Shown here: positions 12,085 through 21,771 of the stretch, one piece after another | How positions within the stretch are numbered: position 1 is the first letter of the stretch | Layout of the letters: every line of letters begins with the position of its first letter | From: Notospermus geniculatus | Lineage: Eukaryota > Nemertea > Pilidiophora > Heteronemertea > Lineidae | Assembly: GCA_002633025.1 (NCBI GenBank) | Contig: NMRB01000609.1 | Location: 15,894-79,893 of the forward strand | Length of the DNA stretch: 64,000 nucleotides | Reading direction: 5' to 3' | The notes under the pieces: model-generated | Databases searched by the model: none | Seen by the model: the letters and a program-made list of their open reading frames with translations, nothing else | Told to the model about the DNA's origin: nothing | Program-made: the position numbers and the translations under genes

Positions 12085-12180
12085 GTTATCGCAAAGCCCC
12101 CGAAACGCCAACGCGAACGCCAAACCCATTGTTCGATGTTTCGATGAAAGCACCGAACAAAAGGATAGAAGTAAGAGAGG
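12085..12180. repeat. Half copy of an inverted-repeat MITE
   Basis: The words CGCAAAGCCCCCGAAACGCC, CCCATTGTTCGATG and CACCGAACAAAAGGATAGA match, in part, the inner MITE at 57186-57307. Only one half is present and no matching terminal repeat follows. Confidence 0.6.
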
Positions 12181-12870
12181 CAATGGTCATCTCGTTACCA
12201 CTGATTACAGCCCTGATACCTGCCAATTTGCGCTGTGAAAAGACAAGAAGGAAGGTATGTCAATACGTGTTTCCTGCATTCAGTGTTGTAGTACTGCATA
12301 ACCAAAAATGTTCCAAGGGGGAAGCCGTAAAATACTCTACAATCGGATTAGTAACATCACTTCAGGTATTACAACGTCCAGCCCACTTCAGCGAGCTGGT
12401 GGTGGTTATTCTGTTGAACATGCGTCTTATCCAATCACTATTTACGATTATGCATAGTGGCATTGTCTAGGCCTTGGATAGAAGTGTATGATGTTGATTG
12501 CCTAATCGATCACCCTGGGTCCGTCACTAGCAGTGGTCATTTGATGCATTTTATGCATTGATGCATGGCCAATGTTTCCTATTCAGGAATGGTCAGAGCT
12601 GATCACCTCCACTTACTCAATTCAGACTAGCGTGAGTTCAGTTGAAATGGTCATTTGGCCTGCTGTATATATATACACGTTTATTTCGTGATTCCCGTAC
12701 GACAATCACAATACAAAAGAAAGTACAGACAAAAAAGGAATGCAACAAAGAAGGAAAATTATACAGAAGAGATGACAAAATAAACAAAAGAGGAGAAAAT
12801 TACAACAGAAGAGAAAGAAAATTATAAGAACCTTGTAGGAAGTGTAATACCTCAATGAGCAGGTAAAACA

Positions 12871-13135
12871 CTAGCCGTGGTTACACTACTTAGGGCCGAT
12901 TTTTTAAACGATGGCTAAGATAACCATCGGGTTTCATTCACCCTCAGTTGACAAACTGTTTGTTAATCGAAGTGAATTTTTCGATTTTATGAATCGTTGA
13001 TAGCCAAACATTCTAAAAGTCAAAATTTTACTTTGGTTAATTCACAGTTTGTCAGAAAAGCCGATGGTTAAGCCGAGGTTTACCTTAACTATCGTTTAAA
13101 AAATCGGCCCATAGAAATCCCCGCAAAAGGTGTAA
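12871..13135. mobile_element. MITE with CTAGCCGTGGTTACAC end, interrupted
   Basis: The left terminus CTAGCCGTGGTTACACTACTTA is identical to the start of the element at about 17663. After 22 bases it is interrupted by another MITE (12893-13110). It resumes as AGAAATCCCCGCAAAAGGTGTAA, matching the interior style of the 17.7 kb element. Confidence 0.6.
12893..13110. mobile_element. MITE with GGGCCGATTTTTTAAACGATGG ends, nested
   Basis: The left end GGGCCGATTTTTTAAACGAT is mirrored by ATCGTTTAAAAAATCGGCCC. Inside, GATGGCTAAGATAACCATCGG and its inverse extend the arms. It sits inside the CTAGCCGTGG element, so it is the younger insertion. Confidence 0.85.
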
Positions 13136-13147
13136 TTAAAATGAAGC

Positions 13148-13200
13148 TTAAAGGAGTTAGACGCCGAAGTTGTAAACAAGCTGGTTTGTTTACAAATATG
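13148..13200. mobile_element. Fragment of a TTAA-ended MITE
   Basis: TTAAAGGAGTTAGACGCCGA followed by GTTGTAAACAAGC and CTGGTTTGTTTACAAA matches the terminal repeat of the complete element at 20216-20574. Only one end remains. It is followed directly by a LINE reverse-transcriptase fragment. Confidence 0.6.
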
Positions 13201-13209
13201 GTCGGCAAT

Positions 13210-13308
13210 ATTATCTTAGAGGAGGAAGCAGCGTTTACGCTATGCTCTTGGACGCAAGCAAAGCGTTCGACCGTGTAGAATACATCAAATTGTTTCAGCA
13301 GTGAGTGG
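13210..13308 (+). pseudogene. LINE reverse-transcriptase fragment
   Basis: The frame starting near 13217 reads YLRGGSSVYAMLLDASKAFD and continues RVEYIKLFQQ before a TGA. 'LLDASKAFDRV' is the reverse-transcriptase block A motif, with the catalytic Asp, typical of non-LTR retrotransposon polymerases. Only about 30 codons are present, with no YADD block nearby, so this is a dead fragment. The clade (CR1/Jockey-like versus RTE) cannot be told from this length. Confidence 0.75.
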
Positions 13309-13948
13309 GTCGTCTGTGACATTGACCGTAACCTTCCGCACTTGATGATGTAGTGCAGACCAATGCTGATACTTTTTCACGTATAAATTGGTTCTTTGCG
13401 CATTATATCGGTGGGATAATTTTATTTATTGTAGAATCTGAAGTTATTCAGTGGATTAAGGCACATTTTAGGCAGTGACCGAGGATGGACAACGTTACAA
13501 TGTCGAAACAAAATGGCCGACCAGCCTTCACTTCACCACTTGAGAAGTTCAACCTGCTGCTATAGCGTGAGTGACCCTTCATCAGGTAAGGTAACATGCT
13601 TCAACTCATTTTTCTATGTGTCGCAACACTCACAATCCCTAATTGGTAACTTTTATCATTCAGATCGATAGTTTTGAACAGTCTTGTCGAGCATGACCGA
13701 AGAAGTAGATCCCGGAGCAATATGGCGCTGTCCGATATACGTCAGAGTTACGATGTTGGCACGAATCGTTCTCTGACGTTCAGATTGAGGTCAGGCAGGC
13801 GCCGCCGTTAATACTGATCACGTGATCTAAAATTGTCAAGATCCTGACAATTTTGCAGTGACGTCACTTAGTAACAGGATGTGTCGCTACATCGAACATC
13901 AAGCCGATTGTGCAGCCTTTTGACCCTNAAAAAATCGACCCTTAATAG

Positions 13949-16900
13949 GTCTGGAGTCTGCTGAGCTGTCAGCAATGGCCAAGGAATCCGGATATGACGG
14001 TCCAGTCATTGCAAACAGGAGTTCGGAACCAAACAACACCATCGGCAAACGTGCTGGAAAACCCCTCTACACAGTCGAGTTACTGCCTGTCATTGATTAC
14101 GTGGCTTATAAGAGGTGGGTAACATTCCGTCTGCAGGGTGAAATGCTGCGACAAGTTGGAAAGGTTTGGCAACCATTGCTTCTGGTTTTGTAGGTCGGGT
14201 TAATAATGTGAAGCGCCTTCGACATTTGCTGGTGGTAAAAATGCGCTTTATATGTAAAAGCCTCGTATTACCATTGTCTATCAATAAAAGTATTTAGAAG
14301 CGGCCTGATATTTTTTTCAGATTCTCGTCAGTTGATGAAGTTAAGGAATATTACGCACAGATGGTTGCTGCGGTAGGTTTATATTATTTTGAGACCAGAA
14401 TATCATTTGTGATTGAGACTAATCTCTGTGTAAGCAATCATATCATAGCAAGCTTTGACAGAGAAGCCATTGATGAGAGCTATCAGCGTAAACAACCTGC
14501 CATAGAGTAAGCTTCCGCAATCAGTTAGAAGTTAGAAGTTCTTTGCTGATTCATCACGAGGTTAAGAATTATGAATTAAGTTTATGAATTCATTCTCTAG
14601 GAAGGTAGAATCGGCAGACCGCTTTTTAACACAGGTGTGATCAGTGTTCATTTTTCAGACTCAAAAAGACACACTGCAGAGATGGCAGTCGCGATCGCTA
14701 GCCAGCTTTTGTCTGCTGGCGTCTAACGAATGCTTTTGCGATGTCGATAAACAACCTCTCCCCGCATTTTTGCAGGTGGACCTTCGTTTTTCAAACCTTA
14801 AGTCACACTTCGAAATAACCGTGAAACTTGCGGGTTTTTACTTCCTCGATGTGAGTAATATGGCAACCTTAAAAATGTCGATCTACATATTCTCGGTCCC
14901 TCTTTGACGCTGTGGCCCTGTCGGATCTGCACTGTATAGGTGGACAGCTAAATTGGAACACTTTTGTTCCAGTTGCTTGCTGTATGAGTAAAGGTACACA
15001 TTTTAGTACGTGACTTCAAAGTCAGTGCGCATGTTCATGCTATACAGGCGTACAAACACAGGTGATCGTATTTTTCCCTTCCCTTAGGCTGCATCCAAAT
15101 CAGCCGTTACTTCAGATTACGCAACTGATGGCAAATTACAAGCAGGCAGTTCATTAGGTGCGTTTGGGAAATGGCGGCGAGATAAATTCAGTAGCTTGCC
15201 GAAACATGATCATGCCATGCTCATCAGCGGGTAAGTTGGACACCATTTTCTGTTCATTAATAAATATCGTGAGAGAAGCGATTATACTTTATGTTACTAA
15301 CCATGCCGAATTATATTCTGTTAGTTTCTGATTCGTTTGTTGTCGTTATTTAGATATGACTTGGTGAATAAGGAAGGAAAAAGCAGTCTTGCAGGTGAGA
15401 AATTCACTTTAATGTGCTATATTTTTTCAACCGAAATAAACGAAGATTCCACTTTGGCTACTTCATCTTCGATGTCGTGATTTCCTGATGTAAATTTTTA
15501 TCTTTTTTATTTTATAGGTGCAGTGTTGATACTTCTATCGTTTAGTATTGTCGTGATACTGGTATACATGTATATTCAAAAAGAACTGTTTTTTTTCCTA
15601 AAAATGCTATAAAAGATATATACCTACATTTCTAGGTCTTGCATGGTTAGGGACAATCTGCTCGGAAAACAACCCGACTTCTATCGTTCAAGATTTCGGA
15701 GGATTCGGAATTTACATAGCTGCACATGAACTGGGCCATAAGTAGGTGGTAATGAATGCAACACTTGTTCTGTAGGTGTTCAACAGGTCCAAGGTTTAGA
15801 TCTGCAAAACGATTACTGAAAAAATCACCTGATGTCAGTTGGGCGTCAATAGATTAAATCACAAGCAGGTAGTTGGACCATGTCATCGAATTACACCTTC
15901 CGTATCTCTTCTCTTGTTCAGCAGCAATGACCTACATGTACACGTACGTGTAATGTACCGTATACACTTAGCTGACTGAATTTTGAATATTCGAGCGATA
16001 TTTCCTTGTCGATTGACTTTTTCACTCAATAAACGTGTTACTATCATTTCAGCCTTGGAAGTAGTCATGATGGTTCTGGTANNNNNNNNNNNNNNNNNNN
16101 NNNNNNNNNNNNNNNNNNNNNNNNNNNNNNNNNNNNNNNNNNNNNNNNNNNNNNNNNNNNNNNNNNNNNNNNNNNNNNNNNNNNNNNNNNNNNNNNNNNN
16201 NNNNNNNNNNNNNNNNNNNNNNNNNNNNNNNNNNNNNNNNNNNNNNNNNNNNNNNNNNNNNNNNNNNNNNNNNNNNNNNNNNNNNNNNNNNNNNNNNNNN
16301 NNNNNNNNNNNNNNNNNNNNNNNNNNNNNNNNNNNNNNNNNNNNNNNNNNNNNNNNNNNNNNNNNNNNNNNNNNNNNNNNNNNNNNNNNNNNNNNNNNNN
16401 NNNNNNNNNNNNNNNNNNNNNNNNNNNNNNNNNNNNNNNNNNNNNNNNNNNNNNNNNNNNNNNNNNNNNNNNNNNNNNNNNNNNNNNNNNNNNNNNNNNN
16501 NNNNNNNNNNNNNNNNNNNNNNNNNNNNNNNNNNNNNNNNNNNNNNNNNNNNNNNNNNNNNNNNNNNNNNNNNNNNNNNNNNNNNNNNNNNNNNNNNNNN
16601 NNNNNNNNNNNNNNNNNNNNNNNNNNNNNNNNNNNNNNNNNNNNNNNNNNNNNNNNNNNNNNNNNNNNNNNNNNNNNNNNNNNNNNNNNNNNNNNNNNNN
16701 NNNNNNNNNNNNNNNNNNNNNNNNNNNNNNNNNNNNNNNNNNNNNNNNNNNNNNNNNNNNNNNNNNNNNNNNNNNNNNNNNNNNNNNNNNNNNNNNNNNN
16801 NNNNGTCGTGTTCAAGTGTGCCGCCAGCGCCGAGGGGCTCATCTTGAGCACATTAGGGAAAGACGTCATTAAACGGAAAGTGATAAGCCCTGACTTATGA

Positions 16901-19625
16901 AACTTGGTGTGCAGGCCGTGCATTAAGTTGAGATAACATGTGTGAAGTTTGGTTGCTGTAGCCTGAAAATTAAAGTTTTTATTAACATGTTCATGGGTCT
17001 CATTTTTTTTGGGTCACCCTGTAAAAGGGGAGAACATACCGGAGGAGAAGGGACTGTTGCATTCATTGATGAAATCCGAAAAATATTGCAACCAAACCAT
17101 GTTGCCAGCAAACCCCACTTTGATTAGACTCGGAACTTTGATGGGCCTTCGGCCAAACCCGATCGATGGCCCTCCGGACCATGATATGGCGATATCACTG
17201 CCATTTTTGTTTGGCTTCATAAGAGGACCTTGATACACCCCTATTGCTGCAATGAGCTGTGATTTGTTTTCAGTGGTGTTATCAAGGTGATTGTGTGTAC
17301 GATGATAAGGCCCCATCGGCTCCAGGTAGGTCTGATCATAACGTTTGCCGACAAAAGCAGTAGGGAGGTTTAGAAATCAAAAGATAAACGTAAACTTTAC
17401 GACAACGTTATTTTTCATACTACACATTTAAGCAGATTTTATATAGCATTTTCGGTACAAAAATAACGTTGTTGTTGTTGTTAACGTTTACGTTCATCGT
17501 TTGATTTCTAAACCTCCCTAATGATGTCATTCGAAGGTTCTCTTGATCAGGTTTCCACATGCACAGTGAGTAAACAAAGCCACAATAGTCGCCGCACTTG
17601 TGGCTTCTTCGGCCTAAAACACAGACTAGAGGAGACGTACATGAACAGTGAAGCCGAGCTGATACTAGCCGTGGTTACACCTATCCAAAATCCCCGGGGT
17701 TTTTGAGACACGGGGTTTTTCCGAACCAGAAAAAACACGGCGTTGACACGGTGAGCGGTTACACTACTTAAAATGCGATTGGTAATAAGTTCCGTATCCC
17801 GGCGATAGGGGCACTGCATGTAGGCAACTCTCTGTCATCGAGTCGCTACTGGAGGCGTGAAATATCCTATACGCAGGCGCATGACTCATCGATTTGCATC
17901 GCCGTCTGTCGCCGGGTGCTTGGAACTACAAATAAGCAGGGGGATTTCGCGGCTACACTACATAAAATCCCCGTGTCTAAATAGCCCCGGCGTTGCCCCT
18001 CCGAGATCGCTGGGGCTAATAAGCACGGGGATTTCAGACACGGGTCTATTTAGACTCGGCGATTTATAGGTGTAACCGCAAAATCCCCGGGGAAAGCACG
18101 GGGATTTATGTAGTGTAACCACAGCTATAGTTCGCTGTTGAGATTTAACAAACAACATAAAAAGCCGTCTCTACCAACTCTGCACTCTTTTAACAAGGAG
18201 AAGAGGGACTCACGACCTGGTCAGCATCAACTCGATTGGAGGATATTTTGCAAACACCAAGCTAATTACGAATACTTGTAGACTGGTAGTTTTCCAACTT
18301 GATCAAATGATTGTTATTTTTAGCCAACTGTATGTACGGTGACACAACGTTGGTACTGTATGGCAAGACTTGTGACCAAATGGTTAAACAGGATCTAGGT
18401 GGATGCTATCACTATGAGAAACAGTGCTGTAAATCATGCCCGGCTCATAAATTGACCGATGCCCCAAAAGGTAGGCATTTAACGGCTGAATTTTCCGGTT
18501 TTTGAATGACCATGAGACATTTCTAGATGCTATAGAGCGTTACCCAGCCTTCGTGAAAAACCGTCTGCATTATACTTGCAGGTTGTCATTACGGAGACAA
18601 AGCCGGGTGGTGTAAAAAGGTGAAAACATATCCATCTTATTGCTACTATAAAAGCTACTTGACGACATGTTGCAAATCGTGCACTGATTTGGAGGACAAA
18701 TCAAAACCTGCAGGTACGATATCGAAAACGAAGTTTCCTGTGATTCCTTCCTTTATTCCCTTCTCCGACGGGGCTAGATCTTCCAAATGGTGGGGTCAAT
18801 CACAAAATGGCTGCGTCTTGCACAGTTTTTCAAATTCTAGCGTTTGGGGGAAGGGCATTTTGGTTGTCTGAGAGGTCAGAACTGCACTTTTTGCAAATTT
18901 ACGACCAAATCTGCTTGGCGTCTTTGGGCATTTTGTGCCCAAATGGTTAAACAGGATCTAGGTGGATGCTATAGCTATGAGAAACAGTTCTACAAATCAT
19001 GACCGGCTCATAGATTGACCGATGCTCCAAAAGGTATGCATTAAACGACTGAATTTTCCGGTTTTTGAATGACCATGCACTCGAGACACTTTTAGACTTG
19101 CTATAGGGCGTTACCCAGCCTTCGTGAAAAACCTCTGTATTTCATATTCTTACAGGTTGTCGTTACGGAGACAAAGCCGGGTGGTGTAAGAAGGTGAAAG
19201 CTGCTCCATCTTATTGCTACTATCAAAGCTACTTCAAGGCATGTTGCGAATCCTGCCCTCTTTTGAAGGACAAATCAAACCCAGGTACGATGTCGAAAAT
19301 GAAGTTTCCTTCCTTCCCTACTCCCTTTGACACGCTTGCTGCCACTACACAAGCCCGGTACATTACACTGTGGTATTGTCTGTAGCTTGAAAAAAGCTGG
19401 CTGTGATTGGAAGCAGAGAAAATCAGTGCAACCTCAGTAACGTATTTCTAAAAGTATAAGCCTGTGTCACCAGTAAAATTACAACGAGAATGTTTTCACC
19501 CATTGTTTACAGATTGTCCATATGGAGATAAGGCAGGTTGGTGTTCAAAACCGGAATTTACGCCAGGTTCAGGGATGTGTAAAGCGAACGCTAAGGTGTG
19601 CTGCAAGAAGTGTGCAAAGAAGTAA
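13949..19625 (+). CDS. ADAMTS-like zinc metalloprotease with PLAC-like modules, gene A (partial)
   Basis: Secreted metzincin protease of the ADAM/ADAMTS (reprolysin) type. Visible exons, all with GT/AG ends and matching phases: 13949-14114, 14321-14372, 14776-14850, 15088-15230, 15354-15394, 15636-15741, 16053 into an N gap, then 17274-17325, 18324-18470, 18582-18713, 19156-19284 and 19513-19625 (stop TAA). The join of the 15636 and 16053 exons gives HELGHNLGSSHD, the complete HExxHxxGxxHD zinc site. The 17274 exon (WCYQGDCVYD) is the end of an ADAM cysteine-rich domain. Four C-terminal exons each encode one six-cysteine module (C-x-YGD...WC...CY...CC-x2-C), resembling PLAC domains. No thrombospondin repeat is seen. 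No signal peptide or prodomain exon is found upstream, where MITEs and a LINE fragment lie, so the gene may be 5'-truncated. Cysteine-rich exons expected between 16081 and 17274 are presumably in the gap. Confidence 0.85.
16082..16804. other. Assembly gap
   Basis: Run of N interrupting the metalloprotease gene A just after its zinc-binding motif. By comparison with gene B, the rest of the Met-turn exon and two cysteine-rich exons should lie here. Confidence 0.99.
16805..17023 (-). mobile_element. One end of a mariner/Tc1-like transposon
   Basis: Read on the minus strand the segment begins TACAGGGTGACCCAAAAAAA, a terminal repeat style typical of IS630/Tc1/mariner elements. It continues with about 200 bases without a recognised transposase before reaching the N gap. 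The other end is probably inside the gap. It lies in an intron of metalloprotease gene A. Confidence 0.55.
17361..17520. mobile_element. MITE with TA target duplication in a gene A intron
   Basis: Terminal repeats GGGAGGTTTAGAAATCAAA and the inverse, ending TTTGATTTCTAAACCTCCC, are flanked by TA on both sides. The matching intron of gene B runs through this point without the element (…GACAAAAGCAATGATATCA at about 27030), giving an empty site. Confidence 0.9.
17663..18130. mobile_element. MITE with CTAGCCGTGGTTACAC ends
   Basis: The left end CTAGCCGTGGTTACAC is mirrored by GTGTAACCACAGCTATAG. The interior iterates AAATCCCCGGGG, CACGGGGATTT and related words in both orientations. It lies in the same intron of gene A as the 17361 element. 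A broken relative lies at 12871. Confidence 0.85.
18931..19036 (+). pseudogene. Decayed duplicate of a PLAC-like exon in gene A
   Basis: The sequence GCCCAAATGGTTAAACAGG through CGATGCTCCAAAAGGTATGC matches the 18324-18470 exon and its donor. The copy has lost its 5' part and acceptor, one cysteine codon (TTCTAC for TGCTGT) and carries an in-frame TGA (AAATCATGACC). The following intron also matches the intron after the intact exon. An exon pair plus intron was therefore duplicated, and this exon died while its partner (19156-19284) survived. Confidence 0.85.
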
Positions 19626-19784
19626 GTCAGACAAACAATTAATGATGAATCTCAAAATATATACACGTAGCACATGAATTTCAAGACAGCTGAAACACCA
19701 TTCGGAACTTCCGAAGGCAACTGCTCGGCAATTTCCGTGACAACTCGCATTTCCCCTCGGACACAATTCCAAGGCAGCCATCTT

Positions 19785-19896
19785 GAATACGCCAACCTCG
19801 TACCCAGGGGTTTGTGCGCTCCTGGGCTCTGGGTTGACGCTTAGGTCCGAGGTTGTCTGAGCGAACAAAACCCCTGGGGACGAGGTTGTGAATACG
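19785..19896. mobile_element. Small MITE with GAATACGCCAACCTCGT ends
   Basis: GAATACGCCAACCTCGTACC followed by CAGGGGTTTGTGCGCTC is mirrored by GAGCGAACAAAACCCCTG and GGGACGAGGTTGTGAATACG. It is about 110 bases long with a short centre, just downstream of gene A. Confidence 0.8.
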
Positions 19897-20215
19897 CAGC
19901 GATTCCCTTGCGTTTCTGTGGGTTTGGATGCGGTCGCCTCATCACACTTGCAGCACCCTACGCATAGGTCACACAAAAACGTTGCGTTATTGGATCAATA
20001 ATTGGCAGATTGGGTGAGATATCGGTACGTTTATATAAAATATGCCTCAACTTATCCAGGAAATAAGGTTGAAGATCTTAACAGGCCAAAATTCGGCCAA
20101 AATAGTCCCACGGTCGGTCACGTGGGTTTGTTGATAAACAATATGGCTGCCTTGGACTTGTGTCCGAGGTGAAATGCGCCGCCCAGTGGACAGATAAGCA
20201 GTTCGCCTCAGGTCG

Positions 20216-20574
20216 TTAAAGGAGCTGGACGTCCAAGTTGTAAACACGATATTCACTAGTCTCGGTCACCCAGCCGCTCGGTCACCCAGCCGAATCTGAG
20301 GATCGAACGTTTATGTCGCAGTACCTGCGGAACGAAACGGTTGGCTGCGCGAGACTAGATATTCACTTCAGTATATATCACCGATAATAGGTGGCAGCAC
20401 AGCGTGGATAGAACCAGTGAGTGGTTGAGTGAGTTGCACTTGGACCGGGCACCAGTCTAACGATCACGGGGCGCTACTGGTGCTGCCACCTTCACGAAGG
20501 AATAAAACTAGTTTGCCGACCACTGTTTGTAAACAAACTGGTTTGTTTACAACTTGGACGTCGAACTCCTTTAA
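20216..20574. mobile_element. TTAA-ended MITE (piggyBac-like target)
   Basis: Terminal repeats of about 31 bases: TTAAAGGAGCTGGACGTCCA continuing AGTTGTAAACA at the left, and the inverse ending GGACGTCGAACTCCTTTAA at the right. TTAA at both extremes suggests a TTAA target site, which is characteristic of piggyBac transposases; the family assignment is inferred from that alone. A fragment of the same element is at 13148. Confidence 0.8.
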
Positions 20575-21240
20575 GAATGCTGAAACACACAGAAGTACTA
20601 CAGTGAATTGTTACAGTCAGATGTAACGACTACGGACATAAGAATTTGAATGCAATATTTCCATTCTTTTGGTGGTATCAATGAACTTTATTCAATGTAT
20701 ATTTCATCTAGTATGTACAGTACATTGGAATTTACAATAAGTCTTGGCTCTTTGCGGAAGCAAACTGGAGGGGGGAAATCGTGCGAAAGGAGTGCCAGTT
20801 GGTGATCGTTTCATCTCTACTTTCTGTTCACAGGTCGTAAACCGAGTTCTCAGTCACAACTCTCGAGATATTAAATTGAAAGGACGAAGATGAATACTTG
20901 GACATGGATGAATGATGGCATTGTTGCCAGTTTTCCAAAGCAATCCAATGTATTTTCAAATTAGAAATAAATGTATCCTCTGCATCACTTGGAGTTTTGA
21001 ATGCTTGATCTGGTGTTCGGAAATTTGACGTCAAAATTCATGTTCGACTGGTACACTCTATATTCCAATCGCACCTTACCATCAATTGATATCCTAAGGT
21101 GTTTCAGGCGTTTTCTATGTTTAACCTGATCTGTAGAGTCGATGTTTCACCAGATATCGTTTTTAGATACCGGTAAATGTTTCAAAAATGAGTGTAAGAG
21201 TTAGATCGTGGTAAGAGAAAGATTGCCGCAAAAGAGAACA
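20575..21240. other. No supported gene
   Basis: Intergenic sequence between metalloprotease genes A and B. I see no exon or element boundary that I can support. Confidence 0.4.
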
Positions 21241-21386
21241 GGGCTGGGTTGCACAAAACTCATGTTAACGCTAACTTGGTGTTACATGTAAATGACCTAA
21301 AAAGACAATGGATTTTTACTTCATCTAACATAAAGGTAGCGCTAACACCAAGTTAGCGCTATCGTGAGTTTTGTGCAACCGGGCCC
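21241..21386. mobile_element. MITE, GTTGCACAAAACTCATG family, copy 2
   Basis: Ends GGGCTGGGTTGCACAAAACTC and its inverse GTTTTGTGCAACCGGGCC, with TTAGCGCTA-type words inside. It is the same family as 5643-5800 but has lost part of the left inner arm. It lies about 390 bases upstream of the gene B start codon. Confidence 0.9.
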
Positions 21387-21771
21387 TGTACTGGCTTGTT
21401 TTTATTTACCAATCGGTCCATGTTGACATAAACCCATCATCGTATCAGGCATGCTAATCATCGTCCAGAATGCCAGGAACTAATCGAATCAAAATTGTTG
21501 CTTATACCTTGTTCTGCCGGATATTAACAATTCGGTCGTGAATACATTTTAATGTAAAATATTGATTTAAAAGGGCCTTTAGAGTGCATTCCTCCCAGTA
21601 ATCACATACGTTGACCTTCTCCGCTTTCCTACAACGGATAATTACGGTACGACATCGTCCCCGGGAAGCCAGTCGGCCCTTGCTTACAATTCTTCGGTTA
21701 TTGATCAAAGACACAGTCTTATAAGCTTGATTCCTCTTCCCCTTATCATATCATTACTTGGCATCTTCATC

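Noticed and set aside
15883-16923. Long open frames on both strands across 16-16.9 kb.
   Set aside because: They are open only because they span the N gap at 16082-16804.
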